Shown: positions 48,301-59,113 of the stretch, one piece after another
Numbering within the stretch: position 1 is the stretch's first letter
How the letters are laid out: every line of letters starts with the position of its first letter
Source of the DNA: Oscheius onirici
Lineage: Eukaryota > Nematoda > Chromadorea > Rhabditida > Rhabditidae
Reading direction: 5' to 3'
DNA: 64,000 nt
Assembly (NCBI GenBank): GCA_932521025.1
Contig: OW051471.1
Location: forward strand, 558,001-622,000
Position numbers and translations under genes: made by a program
The notes under the pieces: generated by a model
Told to the model about the DNA's origin: nothing
The model's input: the letters and a program-made list of their open reading frames with translations, nothing else
The model's database searches: none

Positions 48301-51300
48301 TTTTTTAAATCCAACTGTTTTTTTCAAAATACCACTATTCTTTTCAAAATCCCACTATTTTTTCAAAATCCCACTAAGTTTAATGAGAGCCCAGTGACCT
48401 ACGTTTTCCATTTGACCGTTGTATGCTCTGAGACATATTGAATACTTTTACAAATTTCCTGTCTCTCTGTCCCTCTGTCAGTCAGTCTGTCCCTCTGTCC
48501 CTCTGTCTCCATCCCCATACACACCTCATAACAAACTGATAGTTCGGCAGCTTCTCAAAAGCTCCCAAAATGGCCTCCTTCCAATGTTCTGGAGCCTTAT
48601 GAATCGGTGCAATTGATCCAAAACTGAAGACCACAGCTCCTTCTCCCAGCTGTACAAATTTTTCCAGATCCTCCGGCAGTGGTTTTGCGTCCTTCAACTG
48701 AGCTCCAATCCCGCCAATATTCACAATTTTGGCCAAACTCGGTCTTGGCAGGTCATACAGTGGATTGGAATTGACCATTACGAGGGAGCAGTTGGCGCCA
48801 ATTTCTAGGAGATCCGGAAAATTGGGGTCGACGAGCTCGCGGAAGATTTCCGTCTCAGGAATGGCCGACATTCTGGGCCACATGACGGCCATCAGGACGT
48901 GTCCAATGAGCGATTTGGTCCTTTCAAAAAAGGACATGGTGTCGTGAGCGGCCATCAGCATTGGCGGCACGTAGCTGGGAATTATGGGAACGCCGACGGC
49001 TGTCGCGACGAAATCCATCAGGCCGCCACTAAAATTTTGTACGTTTTTGAAGGGCTTGTAAAGTTTGGGGAAATGGAGTAACAATTTAGAAAAAATCAAG
49101 TAATTTTTAGGGGGGAGAATATCAAAGAATAAAAAGTCTGTGTACTTCACTCACTCCGTGAAAAAAGTAACCCTGCTTTTTTAGAAGAGATGGTCGAAAA
49201 TGGAAATTATTAGGGGTTTGCAAATAGGAAATTGCTGGAGCGGCATGAGAAAGCTCTGAAGACTTATAGTCTGTCAGTGAAACTAAATTTCTGCCTTTTC
49301 CCCTGAATTTAAAAAACAAGGTTAGCAACGCCCTTTCAGGGCTAATGTTACCTACTATCCCCCATATATTCCTTGCCCTGAAAGACTCGAACTCCGTTTC
49401 TGTACGGGAGCTACCGAATGCAGAAGCGAAGTCTTCGCACTTCGTCTCCTAATACTGACTTGTCTAAACTTGTTTCACGAACTCCTTTCCCCTTAATTGT
49501 GAGCACAAATTGCTCCATTTTGATTGCCAATTAAAGATTCCGACAGACACACACAGAGACCTGGGAGTAATTTAACGTGGATTGAAAACCAACTCTTTGG
49601 AACTTGTTTGGGTTATTGAGAGTAATTCTGATGGCCATGTCAAGTTTTCAGTGTTGTGCTCAATAACTGTTCTTTCTAAAGAAAAAAAAGAGGTAATAGT
49701 CCGCCTGTCATCAAGAGCAACCCTCGTCATTCCAAGCCTCAGCAACGAAGCCAAAAATTCTGAAATCCAACCCATTAGTTCTTATTTTTCTTTTCCCAGG
49801 TTTTTTTTAAAACAAGGTGTTCCGACTTCATCGGACCGTCTCTACCAATCAGACGTTTTTTCCCCGATTGTGCAGCAATTTTTGTTATAAAAAACCCCTC
49901 TCAACCCGGATGTTTCTAATTTATCGTGCCTATTTCAACAAAAGTTGCTTGACTAACCAAAATATTCAGGTTTTCCCTGCCGAAAAATGATAACCTTCTC
50001 TATCGCGCACAAACTGTCTTTCTCTATCCAGCAACGTCTTATCCCATTTTTGAAGCCAAAAAAAAAACAACTAAAAAACTCGATTTTTCCAATTGCAGGA
50101 GATTAACTGGTTTCTCACATGAGCTTGTTCTTATCCGAAAATGATGAAACATTTTGTTCACAGTTGTTTTGGAATTTTATACAGCTGGCTTCAAATCACC
50201 TAGTCGCACTTTCCATCAAACGAACCAGTTCAATTTATACAGTACACAAACAAATTGCTCACTTTTTGAATAGACTATATCTGGAAATTTGCAGGGAAGG
50301 AAAAAGTCTAGAGCTTTGATAAGCGTGGATTTGCTGAAGGAAAGCCATTGTGTCAAAAAAAGTCCAAACATGTTAAATATATAAAGCAAAAGACTTTTAG
50401 TACAAGGGGAATTGAACTGGACCGATATTTGGATTTGTAGTCCGCCCTCTTAGCCACTACACCACCCGTCAAAGCCCGCCGCCTCACTCGCCGCAGCACA
50501 GCGCAGCTCAGAGCCGCCGCCTCAACCGCGCAGCGCAGCTTAACAACCCAAAATCAACAAGCCTGATTCTCACCTTGCGTACGTACCGTTACGCAGAGTT
50601 GCGTACCAAAAATATAGTAGAAATTCGAATAACTTAGCTTGCCCGTCTCGTTGCCCGTCTCACCTTACGTATTATTAATTGACGAGAAAATAGCTATATT
50701 TTATTTTAAATATTTTATTCGAATTTCTACCAGGGATGGGCGATCAGCCAATTTTTGTGCGAGCCCGATCAGCAGCTCCCGGTTTCATGCGAGCGCGAGC
50801 ACGAGCAGACTTTTTGATCGCAAGCGAGCGATCGCACTACCAGTTGCTCGCATGCGATCGCGAGCAGCGATCAGGCGCGATCACCAAAGACAATCTAACA
50901 GAAAATTACCGATCGCGATCGTTCGCGAATGCGCAAAACGAGCAGCGAGCGCGAGCTATCGCCCATTCCTGATTTATACTGTAATTTCCGTACGCAACTT
51001 TGCACGTACGAAAAGTACGTAAGGTGATGAATATGTACTCGCTATAGTTTCTAACACATAGCTTTGCTTGCATTCTCTTTCAAAATTCTGACATTTGAAT
51101 CTGACTCATTGAATCCGACTCGTCGACTCATTGTCTTTTCCCTATCCAGTAACGCTTTGACTCATTTCTGAAGCAAAAAAAGTTTCCACAACTCGGAGAA
51201 CTACGGTCTGACTCTGCCTCATTACTTTTCTGATTTAAAAAAGTTTTAGATCCCACCCGCGATCCATTGGTTTCTCACAAGAGGTTCTTCTTATCCTAAA

Positions 51301-53878
51301 TTGATGAAACATTTTGCTCACAATTTTTCCCTTTGAAACTAAACATTTTTGAACTCAAAAACTAACTGTTAGACAAAACAAAGAAGAACCCAATGCTTCC
51401 CTTCAACAACAGGTTTTTTTACCTCGACAATGAAGCCAAACAAGTTCCAAAAACCCTTACCCAGGCTTGTTGATTTTGGGCCGCCGGGCCTTACGCATTG
51501 CATTTTTAAGTGCTTTATACTCATTTTTCGACTTCTAGGTAGTTTTTAATCGATTCAGCGTGAAAAACTACACTAGAAACGACTATTTCGGCAAAAAATT
51601 GAAGAGAAAATATGGAAAAATAGACGAAAACACAGTTTTTCAATCATTTTGCCTTTCTCCATATTATCTGCAATTTTTTTTTGTCGAAATAGTCGTTTCT
51701 AGTGTAGTTTTTCACGCTGAATCGATTAAAACCACCTAGAAGACAAAAAAATAAGTATAAAGCACTTAAAAATGCAAAAAACTGCTTTGTTTTGAAAATA
51801 CCGCCCAATCAGGGCGCGGCCCAGCGCGGCCCGGCGGCCCAAAATCAACAAGCCTGCCCTTACCTATTGAGCCAAACGAAAGGAATGCCAGCTGCATGAG
51901 CCAGGCCCAGTGGACAGGCGTGGTACATGTGAATAAAGGCCAAGTCGAAATTGCTGTCTTTCAACCAATTCATGAACTCTTTGTTCTCTATCGTTCCTAA
52001 ATTTTTGCTTTATCGACGAAAAATGGATAAAATACGTCTACAGGAGAGCTGGAACATTCTCTGAGCCATGGCAATGCCTTCACGGATCCTCTTGTCAAAA
52101 AATGAGACATCAGCAAATTTGCCGTAAGCTTGTTCCTCTTCCATTTTCTGCTTGCTGACGCCGGTGGAGGCATTCACGTGGTATACTGTAAGTTTGGTTT
52201 TTTGGGGCACTCTAAAGGATGGCAGAAATTGCTCTCATGGGAGTTTTCTAAACAAGTTATAATTTAACATGGAAGCGAAACAGTGAAAACCGTAAGACTT
52301 CTCAGTTTCTGCTGATTTTTTTCAGATGAAAAAAACGGCTTGCGACTACAAATTTAGGACATTCGCGTAGATCATTCAGATTAGAAACATAAAAACTCAG
52401 TTTATCTTTGAATAGCTCTAAATTCTGTTCTGCGAATAGTTCATAGCCGCAGGATTCAGATTTCGACTCTGGTACAGAACCATGGACAGGAGCAGAAGTG
52501 GCTCTCAAAAAGACGGCAACCTTATGAAGTCCCAGTGAAATATTATTGCACTTTTGCCATTATCTCACTGTTGTTCTTTTTGCGAAATGATTTGTCTTGC
52601 CTCTCTGGGAAAATACACAACAACTGTTTTTTCTCATTCCGCAGTCAACTTACTGTTATGAACTTGCACCAACATAGTTTGAAACCCAAAAGATTTTCCT
52701 CCGTAGTAGTATACCTCCCAATCGTTCTCAGACGGGCCCGTGGCGCATTGAGAAGCAGATGATCGCCAGAATGCTTACAGCAGACGAAGAAAACGCTTCC
52801 GACAGTGACGACGAAGACTGATCTCAATAACATTGCTTCAGAAAACGCTCAGTTTTAGTTCGATTCGTTGGTTATTCAATTTTACCTCTCTCTCTTTCTC
52901 CCTTGTTATCTTGTTATCAGAAATAAAAATCCGCAGCGCATCCAAAAAAGAACAAAAAGTCGAATTTCAGGAAAACTCCTCGCTCACAAGGGAAGGAAAA
53001 AGTTATCGAACTCTGATAAGCTCAAAGTGCCCAAAAACGAAAAATCATTTCAAGTTATTGTTGTGTCAAAAAAAACCCCGAACATGTTAAATATATAAAG
53101 CAAAAGACTTTTAGTACAAGGGGAATTGAACTGGACCGATATTTGGATTTGTAGTCCGCCCTCTTAGCCACTACACCACCCGTCAAAGCCCGCCGCCTCG
53201 CCGCAGCACAGCGCAGCTCAGAGCCGCCGCCTCAACCGCGCAGCGCAGCTTAACAACCCAAAATCAACAAGCCTGATTCTCACCTTGCGTCCGTACCGTT
53301 ACGCAGAGTTGCGTACCAAAAATATAGTAGAAATTCGAATAACTTAGCTTGCCCGTCTCGTAAATTGAAAGTACGCAAGGTGAAGATTTGTCGTGCAGAA
53401 TACCCACTACTACCCATTCTCTAAACATCGCCTACTTTTTGTCCGGACTGTATTCAAAAGACGAAACAAAGACGTTTTTTTAAAGTATGAACGAAATCAT
53501 TGTGCTCTGGTTTATTGCATTTCATTTTTTTCCTCTTTTCTATAAGACTTCAGTCAAAACTATATTATGTTCAGTTTACTCTGGTTTCTCCAGAAAATCT
53601 TGCGCAAAACTCTTTCCTTACTTTTCACATTGCTCTTGATCTTGACATCACTCGGATCCAGACCATCCAGAGCATAAATCAGAGCGATTGTGACGTCGTG
53701 ACCGGCATCTGCCAGGACTTCTGCTACTCTCTTGTTGAACAGAACCTGATTTTTCCGAATTTTTAGAACAAACAGGCACAAAAAATACCTGACTATTGGC
53801 CATGGCCGGAGCCAAAATGACCATTTTGTAGGCGGCACAGCTGGCCAAAAGGACTAGAAGGAGGGAAAGTGATCGCAT
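45310..53878 (-). CDS. UDP-glucuronosyltransferase, copy A
   Basis: UGTs join sugars from UDP-sugars to small lipophilic molecules in the ER lumen. Eight exons in coding order: 53878-53789, 53745-53622, 52185-52036, 51996-51864, 49028-48525, 46433-46301, 46256-46090 and 45598-45310; 529 aa. Signal peptide [18 protein letters not shown], acceptor-like domain, UGT signature from [20 protein letters not shown] to HGGYNGLQ, then the membrane anchor [19 protein letters not shown] and a cytosolic tail ending KTKKE, a KxKxx ER-retrieval signal. The position of the catalytic His is Gln (ANSQ before VLFNKR) and the partner Asp position is His (NFDLAFIH). An extra 39-nt intron (51997-52035) is absent from copy B. 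Introns 4 and 5 are inflated by transposons; one sits on the exon 4 donor. A TTCAG directly precedes the ATG. Tandem array with copy B, about 300 bp apart. Confidence 0.93.
45640..45864. mobile_element. decayed MITE, CAGGGTTGGCAAACC family, in UGT-A
   Basis: Shares TTGGTGACTTTATAACGTG and the GGCCAGGTTTGCCAACCCTG end with 23837-24107 in the same orientation; the other end is lost. Confidence 0.55.
47093..47436. mobile_element. hAT-type MITE, CAGGCTTGTTGA family, in UGT-A intron 5
   Basis: Ends CAGGCTTGTTGA and TCAACAAGCCTG. It is flanked by a perfect 8-bp duplication TTCACAGC (47085-47092 and 47437-47444). The GC-rich subterminal repeats are of the type CTGCGCTGCGGTCTGGG. Confidence 0.9.
47862..48066. 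mobile_element. truncated TTAA-type MITE in UGT-A intron 5
   Basis: TTAA precedes AGGGACAGTCTC. The left half matches 13474-13900 and then stops after GCTAAAATTGGTGGA; the right half is absent. Confidence 0.75.
50350..50650. repeat. segmental duplication, copy 1
   Basis: About 290 bp nearly identical to 53063-53360, including a tRNA-like sequence and a truncated CAGGCTTGTTGA-family end. Copy 1 has an extra ACTCGCCG unit. It lies in UGT-A intron 4. Confidence 0.8.
50401..50467 (-). repeat. tRNA-like sequence (SINE-like head), copy 1
   Basis: The reverse strand begins GGGTGGTGTAGTGGCTAAGA (A-box). It has an anticodon-like loop CTACAAA and a B-box-like GTTCAATTCC. The acceptor ends do not pair, so it is not a working tRNA. 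Confidence 0.6.
50731..50971. mobile_element. hAT-type MITE, CAGGGATGGGCGATC family
   Basis: Ends CAGGGATGGGCGATC / GATCGCCCATTCCTG flank a GATCGC/GCGAGC-rich interior. Flanks ATTTCTAC and ATTTATAC match at 7 of 8 positions. It is inserted in a GCGTAC-type repeat. A single end of the same family is seen near 46022. Confidence 0.8.
51462..51856. mobile_element. hAT-type MITE, CAGGCTTGTTGA family, on the UGT-A exon 4 splice donor
   Basis: Ends CAGGCTTGTTGATTTTGGG and its inverse, with a long palindromic interior (TCGATTCAGCGTGAAAAACT and inverse, also seen near 44090-44270). A perfect 8-bp duplication CCCTTACC (51454-51461 and 51857-51864) is the reverse complement of the splice donor G|GTAAGGG. 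Copy B has the uninterrupted empty site near 58258-58280. Confidence 0.92.
53063..53360. repeat. segmental duplication, copy 2
   Basis: Second copy of 50350-50650, same orientation, in UGT-A intron 2. Confidence 0.8.
53115..53181 (-). repeat. tRNA-like sequence (SINE-like head), copy 2
   Basis: Same as 50401-50467 by eye, carried within the segmental duplication. Confidence 0.6.
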
Positions 53879-54173
53879 CTGAAGATTTTTTGACTGAAAA
53901 TTCGAAAAAAAAACTAATGAAAAAGATAGTTAGAGGCAGAAAAACTGCTTATTCTTCAGTGAGAAGAAGATAAGAGCCTTGATTTATTCAACTTACAATA
54001 ACCAATTTTTCGGGACCAAAAAGCCATTTTTTAGCTTTTTGTTGCTCTGAAGAGTTGTAGCTATTGATCGGGGCAACAACTTTTCAGAACATGAAAAAGT
54101 TTGCTTTTTTGAACGAGAAAATGACAATGATATGACGCGAGTTAGCAAGAAAATTGTGAAAAAAGGGGAAAAA

Positions 54174-57100
54174 CTACTCCTTTTTGGTCTTCTGACCTCC
54201 ACCGAGACACCTATAAACTTTCCTAGCTGAACATCTAACAATAACAAAAACTAGATACAAAACAACCGTCAAGACGGCGAAAATAAGACCAATGACATCG
54301 AGACTGTGATATTGGAAAAAGTTGAGTTTTTGGCCGGCCGGCTTCAGGTTGTCGAGATGCTTGAATTCGGCCAGAAGTTCGGCCCATTTGACGAGAAGCT
54401 GTTCCGAAGAGACGGGTTGCTTCTGGACCATCTGGGAGAGACGCTGGGCTGAGGCTGTGTAACTGAAAATGAGAGGGTTACTGTAGCTTTGGTGAAGAAT
54501 TTCTGCTTCTGAATAACTTTTCCCTCTTGTTGTCATATTTTTCATCGGCAGTTCGTTCGTTGGACCTACATAATAATTGTTTACCCTAAACTGATGCTGT
54601 CAAAGGTTTTTTTTCGTTTCAAAAAGCTTACTAGTAATTTGCTTTGCAAAATGTGATGTTCGATATTTTCGTTGTCTTCTAACTCTTACAGATCCCTGAC
54701 GGATTGTCTTCTCCTTCGGACTTACCTCGGATTCGTCATGACTTCCTTGATCTTGGCCAAAAGAATCTCCTCATTGACTTCGCTCTTCTCAACAATCATA
54801 GCAATTCCGTGCTTTTCTCCAATCTTGGCATTCTTGGGCTGATCACCGAAGAGCGGGATCATGATTATGGGCTTTCCGGCGGCTATGGTCTCCTGGAATG
54901 GGATATTTTTCAGAATATTTGGTATTTTCACACGTTTCCTGACGCTCAATTTCAACGAAAGAAACATTTTCAGTATTTAGATGAAACAATCTAACTTTTG
55001 CAATTTTGTTCTCATGGATAACGACAAACATCCAAGGACTTATTGGTATAAGTGCGGGAACAATAATAAATTTCGCGACTATAGGAAGTTTTTGTACTAA
55101 AAAGAACGTTTTTTTTGGTTTTTCATCGCGTCTGCTAGTGACTAATCTTTTACAATCGGCAGTACTGATCCTCTTTTCTTCTTTAGTTTACTTTATTTTA
55201 TTCCGCTTCAAGTTTTGCATATAGCGAAAACATTGATTTTATATCAATCTCAGCCTGTTGTAGAGATGAAAAACAATGAAAAACGTGATATTTTCCATCT
55301 GTTCTAGATTTTACGGGAACAATTTCAGCATGGTTTGTTCAAGCAGAAGAAGAGTTCAATACCGTAACCCATTTTCCGGGATAAGAAATAAAAGATAAAG
55401 TTTACCCCGTAATCAACGCCAGAGAAAACTCAATTGCGTGCGGGTGTAGCACTTGGTTTACCACTTTGGTGACAAGGTTGCTCAATAACCCAAAATTTGA
55501 TACGTGTGAATCTATATGTACATCAAAAAGTTTTCTTTATCGGAAATACAGTTGCATATGTTCTCAGTACGACCCATTGCGCATTCGAGTAAATCACGAA
55601 CCTGCATTCCATTGTAGCCTCCGTGACTGATGAAAGCCTTGACTCTTGGATGTTGAAGGAGATCAGATTGGGGCAGCCATTTCATTATCTTGACATTTGG
55701 TGGAAGGCGGTCATTTAGGTCATCGCCCATGTATCTGGAAAAAAAAGTTTTGTTCCAAGAAAAGCATGAAAATACAGTGCTCGAGTACATATCGTTGCCT
55801 TGAGGTGAATGGGTTTGCGATCAAAAATATTTGAACAAAGATGGTTGCCAGCCGAACTATTACCAAAAATGTTTTACCGATTCTGTATATTTGTTCCCTG
55901 ACGAAATCATTCGGTGCAAGGTTCTTTCTCGAAGACAAACATTACTGGGTCCCGATAGCAAAACGTTGTTCGTTTTCTCGAATACCCCAGTATTTTTTCG
56001 CTTTGTGTTTCGCCTTTTGCACATATTAGATTCTCGTTTGGAACGCTTTTTTTGGTTCCGAATTCTTTCAAAATTTTTCTAAATGACTGCATTTCCCTTC
56101 ACCATACCTTATGACAGAAAGACACTGTCCCATCTCTTCATGAGATTATGTTTACTGGTCGGTAGTAACTCTTTGTCTCTCTATCTCGGTTCTTTATTTC
56201 CCAGTTCCTCTCTGTCTCAACGTCACTCTGTCCCCCTGTCCTTCTCTGTCATCATACTCACCTCATGACAAACTGATAGTTCGGCAGCCTTTTGAAAGCT
56301 CCAATCATTGCCTTCTTCCAATGTTCTGGAGCCCTGTGAATCGGGGCTACTGATCCGAAACTGAAGACGATGGCAGCTTCTCCCTTCTGCACAAATTTTT
56401 CCAGGTCCTCAGGCAGCGGTTTGGCGTCCTTCAACTGAGCTCCAATACCTCCAATATTCACAACTTTGGCCAAAGTCGGTCTCGGCAGGTCATATAGCGG
56501 ATTGGAATTGACCATGACCAGGGGACAGTTGGCCCCAATTTCCAGAAGGTTCGGAAAGTTGGGGTCAAGCTCCTCGCGGAAGATTTGAGTCTCAGGATTG
56601 GCTGTCATTCGGGGCCAGAAGAGTGCCATGAGAATGTGACCGATGAATGATTTTGAGCGTTCGTAGAAAGTCATAGTGTCGTGAGCGGCCATCAGCATAG
56701 GGGGCACGTAGCTGGGAATGATGGGGACTCCGACGGTTGTGGAGACAAAGTCCATGAGGCCACCGCTGGAAATTTGAATTTAGTAATTGCTGAAGCTGCT
56801 CATTGACCTTTCCAAGAAAAAAATTTCTACAAGGAGCTTGTTCGAAACTTTTTTTAATATTAGAAAACCTGTGGGGCCGGTTGGAAATTAGCTATTTTAT
56901 CTCGAGAACTGTGCTGACACAGCCAATTTTTTATGGCAATGTCGTACTGGCAACCAACGTTGCACTGCGAAACGAGTTATAATGAACAAGGTTGGGAACG
57001 CCCTTCCAGGGCTAAAGTAGAAATTCATGACTTCGCTCTGTCCCGGAGCCCTAGTCGTGGTTTCCTCTTCTTCCCCCCTTGGTAATCTCCTCCAGTCACT

Positions 57101-59113
57101 CTCCCTGACCCTCCAAAGAATACCGAAATTATATTTGAACCCACTCCCTTCTCAATCAAAGCTTCCGACAGACAGACAGAAACTTGGGAGAAATTTAAAG
57201 TGGAAAGATAACAGTTTGCTATGTGATCCCTCTCCAGATCAATTATGTTCCTGCCCTTCTGTTCCTCTGTCCCCTGTCCTCCCTTGTTTCTAATTTCTCG
57301 ATACATTCTCTCTGTCCACCCTCTACATTCTGCAATGTGTTGGTCTTTCCCGGTCCTATCCCTGTCCGCTGCCATCTGGTTTTTCCTTCCCTACCATTTA
57401 CGATGTCCCCTTTCATCTAATTTTTCTATCCTGTCGTCCCTGTCTCCCTTCGTGTAATTTCAGTTGTGATCTTTCTGCCCCTCTTTCCATGTGCTACTGT
57501 TCTCCTCTATCCCTGTTATCCAGTAATGATATCGCCCCGTTGGAGCTGAATAATAGAAACCCCCTTGAACGCTTTCCCGTATTTCTAACCCGCACTTGAA
57601 ACTATCCACAGTCAAAAATAACGTCTTGCAAATTGACTAGTCGAGACCTGTTTAAACTCCCGATGCAATCGGATCTTCACAAATCTCCCCTAATTATTGC
57701 CAATTAAAGCTTCCGACAGACACATTAACACACACACAGAGACCTGGGAGCAATTTAAAGTGGATTGGTGAAACCTATCGTCCACTTCTGCCATTTTTTT
57801 TGTTGTACTACACACTCTAGGGGTTGCTTGCACGGAGAGTTCGATAAGCATATAGAAAGAACGAAAATGACTGGAAAATGGTGAAATAGCAAGTTCCGGA
57901 TGTTTGAGTTGGCGACAAAAGAATTGAACGAACGGCGATATCGTCAAATTACTATCTCTTCTCCTACTAACCGAGCAGTTACCATTTGATCCCGAAACCA
58001 TAAAATTTTTAAAAATGTTCATACTACGGTGACTTTCGATAGATATTTCGATTGAATTACTTTGGTGCATTGATTATTACAATATCAGAGCTCTTATAAA
58101 AATTTGGTAAAACATTTGTTCTCGTTTTTTCTCAAGAAATCGAGGACATTCCTGTGCTCAAAAAACTTGTAGAACTAATTGTTAAAACAAACTCGCAAGA
58201 AAACCCCAATACTTCCCTTTCAAAAACAAGCTCTTTCACCTCGACAGTGAAGCCAAAAAAGTCCCAAAAACCCTTACCTATTGAGCCAGACGAAAGGAAT
58301 GCCAGCTGCATGAGCCAGTCCCAATGGACATGCGTGGTACATGTGGACAAAGGCCAAGTCGAAATTGCTCTCCTTCAAGAATTTCATGAATTCCTTGTTC
58401 TGGAGAGTTTTTCGACAGGATCCTTGGAAGAGTTCCATGAACTTGTTCATTCTTTCGCGAGTCTTGGCGTCCCAGAAGGTCTCGTCCGAGAAGGTAATCT
58501 TTGCCTGCTCTTCTTCCATTTGTTGCTTGGTGTAGCCGGTTGAGGCGTTTACGGGATATACTGTAATTATTATACTTTTTGTACGCAATTACGCAGAATT
58601 TGACTACTGAGAAGGCTCATTCAGAATTTTCGTTGTGAGACTCGCTATTTCAGCGTGCAAACGGTGGAAAGTCAGTCCAAAGAAAGCGATCAAGTCATGT
58701 TTTAGCGTATTTTTTTTTAGCAAAAATAGGTCTCGGCACAAAATACTGGGCTGACAATGAGACAAAAAGACCAGCTCTCTAGTGATTTTTTGGGGTTTGG
58801 CATGCTGTCAGTTACATCAGATTTTCAACAAAACCCAAAAACCTTGAAATCGAGCCCCTTACCTTTCACATTACTCTTGATCTTGACATCACTCGGATCC
58901 AGACCGTCCATTGAGAAAATCAGAGCGATTGTGACGTCATGACCGGCATCAGCCAAGGCTTCTGCTACTCTCTTGTTGAACATCACCTAATTTTTTTCCT
59001 TATTTTTATTATCCTAAAAATACCTGACTATTGGCCATTGCCGGAGCCACAATGACCATTTTGTAGGCGGCACAACTGGCCAAAACGGCTAGGAGGAGGG
59101 AAAATGATCTCAT
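54174..59113 (-). CDS. UDP-glucuronosyltransferase, copy B
   Basis: Tandem paralog of copy A with the same length (529 aa). Seven exons in coding order: 59113-59024, 58986-58863, 58560-58278, 56765-56262, 55734-55602, 54892-54726 and 54462-54174. Signal peptide [18 protein letters not shown], signature [17 protein letters not shown], membrane anchor and KTKKE tail as in A. The dyad positions are again Gln (ANSQVMF) and His (NFDLAFVH). Exon 3 is continuous where A has a 39-nt intron. The last exon, its 3' flank and a few bases of the preceding intron look identical to copy A, although exon 7 is well diverged. GATA motifs (AGATAAG, CGATAAGA) lie 385-440 bp upstream, weak support for intestinal expression. 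Confidence 0.94.
56985..57780. repeat. dispersed repeat copies in UGT-B intron 3
   Basis: Begins AAGGTTGGGAACGCCCTTCC and ends in TTTAAAGTGGATTGG. It appears to be two overlapping or tandem copies, sharing blocks with 11880-12110, 31000-31340, 36275-36356 and 49327-49590. The class is unknown; no terminal repeats or coding sequence were recognised. Confidence 0.55.

Noticed and set aside
50401-50467. Functional tRNA gene
   Set aside because: A- and B-box likeness is present but the acceptor stem does not pair; it is duplicated as part of a larger repeat.
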